Source: Gammaproteobacteria bacterium (GTDB taxonomy: Bacteria > Pseudomonadota > Gammaproteobacteria > Ga0077536). Taken from it: a DNA stretch of 64,000 nt. The first letter of the stretch is position 1. The number at the start of each line of letters is the position of its first letter. The notes under the pieces are model-generated. The model worked only from the letters and a program-made list of their open reading frames with translations, did not search any database and was not told the origin of the DNA. This document shows positions 40,990 through 50,462 of this stretch, piece by piece. The position numbers were made by a program, and so were the translations under genes. The stretch spans positions 1 to 64,000 of the forward strand of contig JADLGE010000076.1 in NCBI GenBank assembly GCA_020849475.1. Direction: 5' to 3'.

Positions 40990-43900
40990 TCACCCCGCCA
41001 TGCGCGCTTCGACCACCGGCGTCAGACTGCTCACCAGCGTGCCGAGCGCTTGGCGAAATTGCGCCAGCACCGCTTCGACTTCGTGGCTATCGGCGCCGTC
41101 GCCGAGCATCTTCTCCAGGCGCGCCGCCAATTCGCGCGCCTGCTCCGCACCGACATAACCGAGTACGCTCTTGGCGGTATGGGCGTGGCGCACGGCCGTG
41201 CTTTGCTCGGCGTCGGCGAGGCTCTGAGCGATGTCATCGGCGGTGCCGGCGCCGCGCGCCAGAAACTGCTGCAGGGTGCGCAGGTACAGACTCTCGCGTC
41301 CGCCCAGACGGCGCAGGGCGGTGGCGACATCGACGCCGGGAATGTCGAGCGTGGCGAGCGGCGGCAGGCTGTCGTTGGCGGGTGTCGTGGGCGCGGGGCT
41401 GGCCGTCACACTGGCCGGCGCGGACGCGGTCGCATTGACCAGGGCCGCGATGGTCGCCAGAAACTGCTGCGGGTCGATGGGTTTGACCAGGTGTTCGTTC
41501 ATGCCAGCGGCCAGACACAGACTGCGCGCCTCGGCCATGGCGTGAGCGGTCATGGCAATGATTGGCAGTTGCTGGAAGTCGGGCCATGCACGGATGCGAC
41601 GCGTCGCTTCGTAGCCGTCCATCTCCGGCATCTGCAAGTCCATCAGCACGCAGTCGAAAGCACGCGCGCCGCGCGCTTCGAGATATTCGACAGCGATGCG
41701 GCCATTGGCGGCGCATTCAACCTGCGCACCGGCATCGCTCAACAGGCTCAAGGCTATCTGTCGATTGATTTCGTTGTCTTCGACCAGCAGCACGCGCACG
41801 CCGGCCAGCGCGCTGGCGCTGGCCTCGGCACCGACGACCTGCGCCGCCTGCGCCACTGGCGACTGGTCGTACAGGGCCAGCATCTGGCCGAGCAGATCAT
41901 TGGTGCTCAAGGGCTTGAGCAGGAAGCCATCGAGCCCGGCGCGGGTCGCACGTTCGCGCAGATCCGGATCGTCGAACGCCGTCAGCATGACGATGCGGGT
42001 GTGCGCCGCCAGCGCGGCCTCGCCGCGAATGAGGGCGCTGGCCTCAAGGCCGTCGATGTCCGGCATGCGCCAATCCATCAACACCAGGTCGTAAGGCTTA
42101 TGGGCCAAGGCCTCACGCATCATGGCCAGCGCTTCGCGCGCATCGGCGGCGCTGTCGGCGCTCGCGCCGAGTGCACGCATCATGTCGCACACCACCTGGC
42201 GACACAGTGCGTGATCGTCGACCACCAGTACGCGCAGCGCCCGCAGCCACGCCGGCGCTAGCTCTGGCGTCTGTTGCTCGCCGAGTGTCAGGCGCACATC
42301 GAAGCGGAACGTGCTGCCCACGCCCTCGCTGCTGGTGCAGTCGATGGCGCCACCCATCATGCCGACCAGCCGTTTGCAGATCGCGAGTCCAAGGCCAGTG
42401 CCGCCATAGCGACGGGTATGGGAGGAATCGGCCTGGGAAAAGCTCTGGAACAGCGCGGCCTGCTGCGTGGCGCTGAGGCCGATGCCGGTATCGCTGACGG
42501 CGATTTCGAGGTGCGCCTGGCCGTGGTCCGCCTGCCGCGCACGGACCTTGATGAGCACCTCACCCTGGCGCGTGAACTTGATGGCATTGCTCATGAGATT
42601 GAGCAGCACCTGTTGCAGGCGCAGCGGGTCGCCCCGCAGGCACTGCGGCACCGAGGCCGGATTGTCGACCACCAGCAGCAAGCCTTTTTCGCGAATGCTC
42701 ATGCTGACCATCGCCACCACATTGGCCATCACGGTGTCGAGACGGAAGGGCACGTCTTCGAGTTCAAGCTTGTCGGCTTCGATTTTCGAGAAATCGAGAA
42801 TGTCGTTGACGATGCCGAGCAGGGCGCTGCCGGCGCTGTGTATCTTCGTCAGGTAATCGCGCATCTCGGGCGACGGATTCTTGCGCAGCGCAAGATGTGC
42901 GAGACCGATAACGGCGTTCATGGGGGTGCGAATCTCGTGGCTCATATTGGCCAGGAAATCGGCCTTGGCGCGGCCCGCCGCTTCAGCGTGCTCACGCGCT
43001 TCGATGAGCAGCGCTTCGTTGTGCAGACGCTGGGTGGCGTCGCGAACGACGGCGGTCAGCAGTGTGACGCCCTCGCTTTCGCCACGGCTGATGGTGACGT
43101 CGACCGTAATCTCGCTGCCGTCGGCGCGGCGCGCGCTCACTTCGCTGATGCGGCCTTCGCGGGTCGCCACTTCCACCGCCTGAAAAATGAAATTGGCGGT
43201 GTCGTGCACCAGCTCCGCCACATTGTGGCCGAGCAGTTGGCCTTCGGCGTAGCCGAAGATGCGTTCGGCGGCGGGATTCGCCGCGATCACGGTGCCATCG
43301 GTGTGGGTGACGAGAATGCCGTCGCTGGCGGTCTCGAACATCAGGCGCGAGCGCAGCTCGGCGTCGGCGCGTTGTCGCTCGGCCTCGCGTTGCGCGCTCA
43401 AATCGCGGCCCACGCCACGATAGCCGCGGAAGATGCCATCGACATCAAAGGTCGGCACGCCGCTGACCTGCAGCGCCATCGCGCGGCCGTCGCGATGGGT
43501 GAAGTGCACTTCGAAATTCTGGAACGGCTGGCGCGCGGTCACCAGCGCGCGCTGTGCGCGCCAGGCGGCATCGGTGGCTGGTACGTCGGGCGGTGGCACC
43601 AGGTAGTTGCACACCTGTCCCAGCAAGGCCGAGGCCGGCAGGCCGATGACCGGCGCGCAGCCCTCGGACATGAACGTGTAACGCAGATCGGCGTCGGTTT
43701 CCCACAGCATCTCGGTGGCGGCCGCGACGAAATCCCGAAAGCGCTGCGAAGCGGCGCGGCTGCGGCCCATCTCGGCCTTGAGTTCGGCGGTGCGCTCGGC
43801 GACGCGCTGTTCGAGTTCATCGTTCAGACGTGCGATCTCGGCTTCTCTGTCCTGGCGCTCACCGAGCCGGGCGCGTAGCACGTCGAGCTCGGCAAACACG

Positions 43901-45036
43901 CGGGTGAATTCGCTGTCACGCACCGCCTCGTGATCGAGCGGCGCAAGATTGTTTTCCGCCATGCGTTTGACCGCGGCGCGGGTGGCGTCGATAGGCTGCA
44001 TGAGACGGCGGCTCAACTGCAGCGCAGCCGCGGCCAGCAGCACCATGGTCGCGAGCAGCGTGAGCCGCACATTGCGGGTCGCCGACTCGATGGCGGCAAA
44101 GGCGTTTTGGTGCGGCGCCGCCAGCACCACGCTCCAGCCCGTCACCAACCGGGCGTGCTGGTGCTGGTCACTGAGTGCACGACTGGCGGCGATGCCATAG
44201 ACCGGCCTTTCACCGTCGACGCTGGCCGCCGTCGCGCGCCGTTCTCTGTGCGCGGTCAAAAGCTCGGTCAGTGCGCCACCCGTGGCGGAGGGCGGCGCAC
44301 CGTCGCCCGCTGCGTCGCTGTACAAAAGGCGCTGGTCAGCATCGACCACGGCTACCTCAAGCTGGTGCCTGTGCACGGTGTTCCACGCCGCCTTGGCGTC
44401 GGCAATGATGCTTTCCACGCATTTGAAATCAATCAGCCGCAGGATCACGCCGATGGGGCGGGCATCGCTGTCGAGCACGCCATGAGCGAGCAATATCCCT
44501 TGCGACTGCGATGTGTCGTCGCCCACCAGACCACGTTGCGGGCCGAACATATGCGTCGTGCCGGGATTGCGCAGCGGGGCCTTGAACCACTCCTGCTGCA
44601 CGACGGTCGCGGCGTCCACCGACGGCGTGACCGCGCCGCTGTCGACGCGCGCCAGCACCGCACCGTCGTTGGCAAAGAATACCGAGCTTTCGGACACGTT
44701 TTTGGCGTATTGATGCGCGGCCAGTTCGGCTTCGAACAGTGGCCGCCGTTGCTGCGCATCCTCGTGGGCGGCGAGACTCGCGAGCTCGGCCGCCACCGTA
44801 TCAAGGTCGCGCAGCCACTGCAGGACGGCGTGATCGAGATCGTCGATGAGGTTGCGCGCGCCGACATCGAAATAGGCCTGCGTCTCGGCGCTGTAGACGG
44901 CGCCGAGGTCGCGATAGCTGTAGAGCGTCACCAGGCCCGGCAACAGACCGAACACGCCCAGTGCAAGAACGATGCGTAATCGAAAATTCATGCCAGTGTG
45001 GCGGCCTGCGCGGCTCGAAGCTGAAGTTCCGCTCAT
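40990..45036 (-). CDS. multi-domain hybrid histidine kinase (dCache-like, PAS x2, HisKA, HATPase, REC x2, HPt)
   Basis: A 1348-residue phosphorelay kinase. TM1 at about 17-37, a periplasmic sensor of about 280 residues, TM2 near 325-345 and HAMP precede a coiled coil (LNDELEQRVAERTAELKAE). PAS modules near 445-560 and 575-690 follow, then HisKA with His700 (NMSHEIRTPMNAVIGL) and HATPase_c (NLMSNAIKFT, then GGTGLGLAICKRLV). Two receivers (VLMDWRMPDIDG; VLMDLQMPEMDG) and a C-terminal HPt (AHTAKSVLGYVGA) complete it. All phosphorelay residues are present, so it is a self-contained H-D-H relay. It is divergent from the receiver-ATPase gene at 45133 (96 bp gap), a possible downstream partner. Confidence 0.9.
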   Translation of the reverse strand: MSGTSASSRAGRHTGMNFRLRIVLALGVFGLLPGLVTLYSYRDLGAVYSAETQAYFDVGARNLIDDLDHAVLQWLRDLDTVAAELASLAAHEDAQQRRPLFEAELAAHQYAKNVSESSVFFANDGAVLARVDSGAVTPSVDAATVVQQEWFKAPLRNPGTTHMFGPQRGLVGDDTSQSQGILLAHGVLDSDARPIGVILRLIDFKCVESIIADAKAAWNTVHRHQLEVAVVDADQRLLYSDAAGDGAPPSATGGALTELLTAHRERRATAASVDGERPVYGIAASRALSDQHQHARLVTGWSVVLAAPHQNAFAAIESATRNVRLTLLATMVLLAAAALQLSRRLMQPIDATRAAVKRMAENNLAPLDHEAVRDSEFTRVFAELDVLRARLGERQDREAEIARLNDELEQRVAERTAELKAEMGRSRAASQRFRDFVAAATEMLWETDADLRYTFMSEGCAPVIGLPASALLGQVCNYLVPPPDVPATDAAWRAQRALVTARQPFQNFEVHFTHRDGRAMALQVSGVPTFDVDGIFRGYRGVGRDLSAQREAERQRADAELRSRLMFETASDGILVTHTDGTVIAANPAAERIFGYAEGQLLGHNVAELVHDTANFIFQAVEVATREGRISEVSARRADGSEITVDVTISRGESEGVTLLTAVVRDATQRLHNEALLIEAREHAEAAGRAKADFLANMSHEIRTPMNAVIGLAHLALRKNPSPEMRDYLTKIHSAGSALLGIVNDILDFSKIEADKLELEDVPFRLDTVMANVVAMVSMSIREKGLLLVVDNPASVPQCLRGDPLRLQQVLLNLMSNAIKFTRQGEVLIKVRARQADHGQAHLEIAVSDTGIGLSATQQAALFQSFSQADSSHTRRYGGTGLGLAICKRLVGMMGGAIDCTSSEGVGSTFRFDVRLTLGEQQTPELAPAWLRALRVLVVDDHALCRQVVCDMMRALGASADSAADAREALAMMREALAHKPYDLVLMDWRMPDIDGLEASALIRGEAALAAHTRIVMLTAFDDPDLRERATRAGLDGFLLKPLSTNDLLGQMLALYDQSPVAQAAQVVGAEASASALAGVRVLLVEDNEINRQIALSLLSDAGAQVECAANGRIAVEYLEARGARAFDCVLMDLQMPEMDGYEATRRIRAWPDFQQLPIIAMTAHAMAEARSLCLAAGMNEHLVKPIDPQQFLATIAALVNATASAPASVTASPAPTTPANDSLPPLATLDIPGVDVATALRRLGGRESLYLRTLQQFLARGAGTADDIAQSLADAEQSTAVRHAHTAKSVLGYVGAEQARELAARLEKMLGDGADSHEVEAVLAQFRQALGTLVSSLTPVVEARMAG

Positions 45037-45132
45037 CCTGCCCTCAAGTCGCTGGCGGCCGCGCCGCTATGCAGGGATCGCCACGCGGTGTGTGCGATGT
45101 CGCTGCATCGAACAAGAACAAAGAGAATCGCC

Positions 45133-46065
45133 ATGAACTCCACCCCACGCATCCTGGCCCTCGACGACGAACCACTGTTCCTGGAAATCATCGCCGGGCT
45201 GCTCGATGACAGCGGCTATGAGATCGAGACCGAAAGCAGCAGTGTGACCGCCTGGGAGCGCTTGCAGCGCGAGCCGCAGGCGTTCGACATCCTGCTGCTG
45301 GACTGGCAGATGCCGGACATCGATGGGCTCGAACTGCTGCGTCGAATCAAGGCCGACGCGAGCCTGCGCCACCTGACGGTGATCATGCAGACCGCGTTCG
45401 CGGACAAGGCGCATGTTGCCGAAGGTATTGCGGCAGGCGCCTTCTACTACCTCACCAAGCCGTTCGAACAACAGGAACTGCGCGCTATTGTCCATGCCGC
45501 GGTGGCCGATCTGCGCCGCCAGCACGAGCTCACACTACGCCTGGCGGCCAAACGCCGCGTGCTCGGCACTTTGCAGCATGCCGAGTTCCGCATACGCACG
45601 CTGGACGAAGCGCGCGAACTTGGCGTGTTCATTGCCAACGCCTGCCCGCAACCGCAACGTGTGGTGATGGGCCTGACCGAGTTGCTGATCAACGCGGTCG
45701 AACACGGCAACCTGGAGCTGAGTTATGCCGACAAGAGCCGTCTCATGGAGAGCGGCCGGTTACACGATGAAATTGCCGCCCGCCTTGGCGACCCGCGCTT
45801 TGCGGCGCGGGTGGTGGCGGTCGATTACCGACGCCTGGACGCCGAGGTTGAGATCACGGTGACAGACCAGGGGCCGGGGTTTGATTGGCGCGGCTATCTC
45901 GATTTCGATCCCGAACGTGCTTTCCATGCCCATGGTCGTGGCATCGCCATGGCCAATAAATTGAGCTTTGACGCGCTTGCCTACCGCGGGCGCGGCAATG
46001 AAGTGGTGGCGACGGTGCGCATGGCCGCCGCCGAACTGACGCTGCCGGCGGCGCATGCTGCCTGA
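45133..46065 (+). CDS. response regulator with C-terminal HATPase (RsbW-like) output domain
   Basis: A 310-residue protein. The N-terminal receiver has acidic residues ALDDEP, phospho-acceptor Asp57 (LLLDWQMPDIDG), and YLTKPF with the conserved Lys. The C-terminal half is a histidine-kinase-like ATPase fold (GLTELLINAVEHGNLEL N-box; VTDQGPGFDW G1-like; HGRGIAMANKL) without a HisKA region. This arrangement resembles anti-sigma serine kinases of the RsbW/SpoIIAB type coupled to a receiver, and not a DNA-binding regulator. The start at 45133 is chosen because the receiver begins there. It is divergently paired with the hybrid kinase at 40990. Confidence 0.85.
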   Translation: MNSTPRILALDDEPLFLEIIAGLLDDSGYEIETESSSVTAWERLQREPQAFDILLLDWQMPDIDGLELLRRIKADASLRHLTVIMQTAFADKAHVAEGIAAGAFYYLTKPFEQQELRAIVHAAVADLRRQHELTLRLAAKRRVLGTLQHAEFRIRTLDEARELGVFIANACPQPQRVVMGLTELLINAVEHGNLELSYADKSRLMESGRLHDEIAARLGDPRFAARVVAVDYRRLDAEVEITVTDQGPGFDWRGYLDFDPERAFHAHGRGIAMANKLSFDALAYRGRGNEVVATVRMAAAELTLPAAHAA

Positions 46066-46175
46066 GCGCCAGCCGTCGCTTTGAAGCCGGCGCGCATGGT
46101 CGCGCCGATGCCGCTTAGAATCCTGCACTACGGTGACCGCCATGCGCGGCGTCACGCAGCCGTGGAGAATTTCTG

Positions 46176-47006
46176 GTGGCGAACGAGCAAACCCATCCCT
46201 GTGCCGACCTTGCACCCGGCGACACCTTGCCGAGCTGGTCGGTGACGGCCGTCAACGACGCGCGCGACAGCGGCAATCCCATCCATGAAGACGACGGTGC
46301 GCAGCGCTACGGATTTGGCGCGGGGCTGGTGGCAGGCGTCACCACCTTCGGCTATCTGCTGCATCCCGTGGTGGCGGCCCTTGGCTCGGACTTTCTGCGT
46401 GATGGCACGAGCAGTATTCGATTGCGCAGTCCGGTCTACGCGGGCGAGGTGCTGACGGTCACCGCGCGCCTCGCGGCGCGCGATGCCGGCGGGCTGCAGT
46501 TCGAACTCGAAGTGCGCAATCCACAGCAGGCTCTGTGTGCGGTCGGCGCCGCGCAGTGGCCGGCGCCGGTGCTGGCGGGCACGCCATTGCCGCCCAATGC
46601 GCCGCTGCCATCGACGCGTCGCGCAGCCACGCCCGAAGCCTTGCGCGCGGCGCCGGTGCTCGGCACTTTGCAGGTCACGCAGAGTGCGGAAGAAGCGCGG
46701 CAATTCGCCGACGCGGCGGCCGACAAGCTCGATGCCTATGCTGGCCTCGTGCATCCTGCGTGGCTGTTGCGGCAGGCCAATATTCTCGTCGATCGCAGTG
46801 TCGCGGTCGGCGCCTGGGTGCACACCGCGAGCGAAGTGCAACACCTCGGCACGGCGCAAGCGGGCGAAACTGTCACCGTGCGCGGCCAGGTGGTGGCGCT
46901 GTTTGAACGCAAGGGTCACGACTACGCGGACATCGATGTCTTCATCGAAGCCCGGCAGCCGCTGATGCGTGTCAGGCACACGGCCATCTTTCGCATGGCG
47001 AGTTGA
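46176..47006 (+). CDS. MaoC-like (hot-dog fold) dehydratase family protein
   Basis: A 276-residue protein beginning at GTG 46176, with GGAG about 8 bases upstream. SGNPIHEDDGAQRYGFGAGL, followed by VAGVTTFGYL, resembles the MaoC hydratase-2 motif, with Asp/His candidates in the NP-x-H-x-D block. The length fits a double hot-dog protein; the second half (SEVQHLGTAQAGETVTVRGQ) looks like a second, degenerate repeat. Family members hydrate enoyl-CoA or act as thioesterase-like proteins. No fatty-acid genes are adjacent, so the substrate is open. Confidence 0.75.
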   Translation: MANEQTHPCADLAPGDTLPSWSVTAVNDARDSGNPIHEDDGAQRYGFGAGLVAGVTTFGYLLHPVVAALGSDFLRDGTSSIRLRSPVYAGEVLTVTARLAARDAGGLQFELEVRNPQQALCAVGAAQWPAPVLAGTPLPPNAPLPSTRRAATPEALRAAPVLGTLQVTQSAEEARQFADAAADKLDAYAGLVHPAWLLRQANILVDRSVAVGAWVHTASEVQHLGTAQAGETVTVRGQVVALFERKGHDYADIDVFIEARQPLMRVRHTAIFRMAS

Positions 47007-47074
47007 AGCGCGGGGCTTGACCTCGCGACTGATTGCCCGCCGAATAAGCGCCCTTACCTCATAAGGACCGCGCC

Positions 47075-48016
47075 GTGCCCGCAGGCAGCCTGTTGGCTTT
47101 ACTCGATGACATCACGACCGTGCTCGATGATGTCAGCCTCATGACCCAGATGGCGGCGAAGAAGACCGCTGGCGTGCTGGGTGATGACCTGGCCTTGAAC
47201 GCACAACAGGTGGCGGGCATCGCCGCCGAGCGCGAGCTGCCGGTGGTGTGGGCGGTGGCCAAGGGTTCGTTCCGCAACAAACTCATCCTGGTGCCGGCCG
47301 CGCTGGCCGTGAGCGCCTTCGCGCCGTGGGCCGTCACACCGTTGTTGATGGTGGGCGGCGCGTATCTGTGTTTCGAAGGCTTCGAAAAGCTCGCTCATCG
47401 TTTTCTGCACAGCGCCGGAGAAGATCACGTCGAACATGCCGAGCTCATGCAGGCGGTCGCCGACCCGTCAGTCGACATGCTGGCGTTCGAGCGCGACAAG
47501 ATAGTCGGCGCGGTGCGCACCGATTTCGTGTTGTCGGCCGAGATCATCGTCATCGCGCTCGGCACGGTGGCCAGCGCGCCGTTCATGCAACAGCTCTCGG
47601 TGCTGTCGGCGGTGGCCATCCTGATGACGGTGGGTGTGTATGGCTTCGTCGCCGCCATCGTCAAGCTCGACGATGCGGGTTTTTATCTCAGCGCCAAGTC
47701 GTCATCGGCGGCCCGCGCCTTCGGCCGTGCGCTGCTGGTCGCGGCGCCGGCGCTGATGAAATTCCTGTCGGTGGCCGGCACTGTGGCGATGTTCATGGTC
47801 GGTGGCGGCATTGTCATGCATGGCGTGCCGGCGCTCGGCCATGTCGGACACGCGCTCGGCGCATGGGGCGCAAGCGTGGCCACTGTCGGCCCGCTGCTGC
47901 ATGTGCTGCTGCCCTTGCTATGCGATGCGCTGGCCGGCGTCGTGACGGGCGCTTTGACCCTGGCCTGTGTAACGCTTGCGACGCGCGTCGTCGCGCTGCT
48001 GCGCGGCCGCTTCTGA
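47075..48016 (+). CDS. DUF808 (YedI family) membrane protein
   Basis: A 313-residue inner membrane protein starting at GTG 47075. The N-terminus is LLALLDDITTVLDDVSLMTQMAAKKTAGVLGDDLALNAQQV, a DUF808 hallmark (cited as family feature; positions 5-45). GAYLCFEGFEKLAHRF follows, then several hydrophobic helices from about residue 155 onward (LSAEIIVIALGTVASAPF and others). The family is widespread, conserved and of unknown function; E. coli yedI is a member. It stands alone between the MaoC-like and flavin reductase genes. Confidence 0.88.
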   Translation: MPAGSLLALLDDITTVLDDVSLMTQMAAKKTAGVLGDDLALNAQQVAGIAAERELPVVWAVAKGSFRNKLILVPAALAVSAFAPWAVTPLLMVGGAYLCFEGFEKLAHRFLHSAGEDHVEHAELMQAVADPSVDMLAFERDKIVGAVRTDFVLSAEIIVIALGTVASAPFMQQLSVLSAVAILMTVGVYGFVAAIVKLDDAGFYLSAKSSSAARAFGRALLVAAPALMKFLSVAGTVAMFMVGGGIVMHGVPALGHVGHALGAWGASVATVGPLLHVLLPLLCDALAGVVTGALTLACVTLATRVVALLRGRF

Positions 48017-48079
48017 TTTTCGTGGGGTGTCGCTACGCAGGCGCCCGCATCATCTCAACCATCAAACGAGGAAATAGCC

Positions 48080-48583
48080 GTGGATGAAGCTGCCAAGAAA
48101 ACCGCGCTGCGCATGATCCCTTATGGTCTGTATGTTCTGACCAGTGCCAACGCCGAGGGCGAAGTCGCCGCCGCCACCGTCAACTGGGTGACCCAGACCG
48201 CTTTCAAGCCACCGCTGGTGGTGGTGGGCGTGAAGACCGATTCCGGCGCCCATGAGATCATCAAACAGTCGCGCCACTTCGCCTTGAACGTGCTCGGCAA
48301 GCAGCAGTCAGGACTCGCCTTCGCGTTCTTCAAGCCGGCCGAGCGCGATGGTCACACCGTCAACGGCGAACACTTTCATTTTGGTGTCAGCGGCGCGCCC
48401 TTGCTGGACAGCGCCGCCGCCACCATCGAATGCCGCCTGACCGACACGGTCGAGAACGGCGACCACTCGGTGTTCATCGGTGAAGTCATCGACGCCAGCG
48501 TCAAGGACGCGCCGGCCGGACGGCCAGACGATGTCACGCTGACCTTGAAAGACCTTGGCGACAAGGTTTTTTACGGCGGCTGA
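48080..48583 (+). CDS. flavin reductase-like domain protein (short FMN-binding)
   Basis: A 167-residue protein with the split-barrel flavin reductase domain: IPYGLYVLTSANAEGEVAAATVNWV, then PLVVVGVKTDSGAHEIIKQSRHFALNVLG, and a C-terminal IGEVIDASVKD. Start GTG 48080. Members supply reduced FMN to monooxygenases or form part of rubredoxin-linked reductases. It could serve the two flavin-dependent oxygenases in the window (1046, 19089), but no linkage supports this. A family A REP pair follows 13 bases after its stop codon. Confidence 0.86.
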   Translation: MDEAAKKTALRMIPYGLYVLTSANAEGEVAAATVNWVTQTAFKPPLVVVGVKTDSGAHEIIKQSRHFALNVLGKQQSGLAFAFFKPAERDGHTVNGEHFHFGVSGAPLLDSAAATIECRLTDTVENGDHSVFIGEVIDASVKDAPAGRPDDVTLTLKDLGDKVFYGG

Positions 48584-48596
48584 TAGTAGAGGTTTC

Positions 48597-48668
48597 TGTG
48601 GGTCAGACTTCAGTCTGACATTCTCGAAGTGGCAATGCATTCAATGTCTGACTCAAGTCTGACCCACA
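48597..48668. repeat. REP pair, family A (copy 3), heads facing outward
   Basis: Arms at 48597-48622 and 48643-48668, 72 bp in total, each GTGG plus the GTCAGAC-type hairpin. The orientation is opposite to copies 1 and 2: here the GTGG heads point outward. The right arm stem has one change. It fills the gap between the convergent flavin reductase and DUF2167 genes. Confidence 0.85.
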
Positions 48669-48680
48669 AATCATCCCGAT

Positions 48681-49550
48681 TCATTGCTTGCGTGCGAACA
48701 GCTTGCGCACGGCGGCAAACACCGCCACCACCGCCAGCACCAGGAATTTCTTCAACGCGATGGCGACCGCGATGAGCTTGGCGAACAGCCCGGCCTTGGC
48801 GGCGGCGCCGCCCGCCACCAGCGCGGCGAGGCCGTAGGCGGCGGTCTTGTCGATATCGGGATCGAAATCCGCATAGCCATTGCCCGGGCTGAACTCGGTG
48901 TAGGCCAGCACGTCTTTCATGCGCTCTTGTATGGTCGGTAACTGGCTCATTCCCGACACTGCGTTCAACACCAGCACGCCTTTGCGCCCGAGGATGCGGA
49001 TGTTGTAGTTGAGCGTGTTCTCGCTGGCGCTGGGCACCCGCAGTTCCTTGGCCCAGTGCAATTTGTGCGCGGCCTTGTCGTAATAGGGGCGCGCCGCCCA
49101 GCCCACCAGGTCCAGCGTTGGCTGACCTTGCTTGGCACGCTCGGTGTTGTCGGCGGTGGTCGCCTCCTGCATTTCTTTCATGAGCTTGTCGTAATCGATG
49201 CCGTCGGCGTCGTCGTCCGACACGTGACCGTCTTCTTCGTAGGTGATGACCACGCCCCAGCCATGGGCATCGAGCGGGCCGACATCACTCGGGAACAACA
49301 TGCCGAGCGTGCCGCCACCCTCGGGGTTGCCCCACGCCTGTTCCAGCACGCGCCGCGTGTCCTCGGGGTTGAGATAGCGAAAGCCCGCCGGCAGCTTGAG
49401 CACGGCGACGCCATTGGGCAGCGTCACTGCACCTTGCTGATATTCGAGGCTGGCTTCGAAGGCTTCGCGCGTGATCGGCGCGGCATCTTCTTCGGCGGCG
49501 CCGACCGTGATGGCGCCCGTCAGGCACAGCAGCAGCAATAACAATCGCAT
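48681..49550 (-). CDS. DUF2167 domain exported membrane protein
   Basis: A 289-residue protein. The signal peptide is LLLLLLCLTGAITVGAAEE. The DUF2167 core includes LPAGFRYLNPEDTRRVLEQAWGNP (positions about 54-77), GWGVVITYEEDGHVSDDDA and LVGWAARPYYDKAAHKLHWAK. Near the C-terminus there is one hydrophobic helix (AGLFAKLIAVAIALKKFLVL) and a basic end (RKLFARKQ). This layout is usual for the family, whose function is unknown. It lies 52 bases after the M50 protease gene on the same strand and is probably co-transcribed with it. Confidence 0.88.
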   Translation of the reverse strand: MRLLLLLLCLTGAITVGAAEEDAAPITREAFEASLEYQQGAVTLPNGVAVLKLPAGFRYLNPEDTRRVLEQAWGNPEGGGTLGMLFPSDVGPLDAHGWGVVITYEEDGHVSDDDADGIDYDKLMKEMQEATTADNTERAKQGQPTLDLVGWAARPYYDKAAHKLHWAKELRVPSASENTLNYNIRILGRKGVLVLNAVSGMSQLPTIQERMKDVLAYTEFSPGNGYADFDPDIDKTAAYGLAALVAGGAAAKAGLFAKLIAVAIALKKFLVLAVVAVFAAVRKLFARKQ

Positions 49551-49602
49551 GGTCAGGAGGTTTCCTTCCTTGGGTGATGAATAATGAGGCGTCGCGTGGC
49601 CC

Positions 49603-50310
49603 TCACGCGCCGCGCAAAGCGCTGTGCAGTTCGAAAGTCAGCAAGGCCAGGATCGCGAGCAGGCCCAGGTACCAGCAGCCGTAATTGATGCGCGTGGCGA
49701 GCGGAATGTCGTAATACCCGGCAGGCCGACCCTGGTCACCGCGCAGGCTGGCGAGCAGCTGCGGCGCGGCCATGATGGCAATCAGGATCAGCATCGGGCT
49801 CGGCCGCCACATGAACAGCGCAATCAGCAGCGGCGCGCCTATCCACCAGATTTTCGGCGACACCACACCAACGATGCGACCGCCATCCAAGGGCGAAATC
49901 GGCAGCATGTTGAACAGGTTCAGCATGAAGCCCGCGTAGGCCAGCGCCATCAACAGCTCGCTGTCCTGGGAGCGGGCCAGGAAATAACAGGCGAAGGCGC
50001 CGAGCGTGCCGGCCACCGGACCGCCGAGGCCCACGTAGGCCTCGGTCTCGGCGTCATGGGGCAGTGACTTCATTTCTATCCAGGCGCCGACGAAGGGAAT
50101 GAAAGTCGGCGCGCCCACATCGAGTCCACGCTGGCGTGCGGCGATGTAATGGCCCATCTCGTGAATGAAAATGAGGACGACAAAGCCCGCCGCGTAGGGC
50201 CAGCCGAATACGAACGAGTAGGTGATGACGGACAGCAGCATGGTGCCGGACGTGAGCAGGACCTTGCCGAGCTTGCCGGCCCCGAGCAGCAGCATGAGCG
50301 CTTTGATCAA
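49603..50310 (-). CDS. site-2 protease family (peptidase M50) membrane metalloprotease
   Basis: A 235-residue polytopic protein. The zinc motif His50-Glu51-xx-His54 is in FIHEMGHYIAARQ within a membrane helix. The third ligand lies in NMLPISPLDGGRI near residue 143. GGPVAGTLGAFACY is the conserved central helix. This is the compact M50 form without a PDZ domain. M50 enzymes cut transmembrane substrates such as anti-sigma factors; the DUF2167 protein encoded next could be a partner or substrate, which is only a guess from adjacency. Confidence 0.87.
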   Translation of the reverse strand: MIKALMLLLGAGKLGKVLLTSGTMLLSVITYSFVFGWPYAAGFVVLIFIHEMGHYIAARQRGLDVGAPTFIPFVGAWIEMKSLPHDAETEAYVGLGGPVAGTLGAFACYFLARSQDSELLMALAYAGFMLNLFNMLPISPLDGGRIVGVVSPKIWWIGAPLLIALFMWRPSPMLILIAIMAAPQLLASLRGDQGRPAGYYDIPLATRINYGCWYLGLLAILALLTFELHSALRGA

Positions 50311-50462
50311 GTGATGACTCTGCGTGATGGGAATGCCGGCACTGTGCCGAGCGTGGCTGGGCGCGTCAATCGCCGCACCGCCGCCACCCTTGATCGGGCG
50401 GGGCGGCGGCGCGCAGTGCGCGGTTATACTCCGAGACCTGTTGCATCTACCCGAGTATCGAC

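Noticed and set aside
18925-48668. Possible CRISPR array from three copies of a 26-base sequence
   Set aside because: The copies are 7 to 22 kb apart, occur as inverted pairs, and have hairpins with GTGG heads. There are no regular spacers and no cas genes, so they are REP elements.
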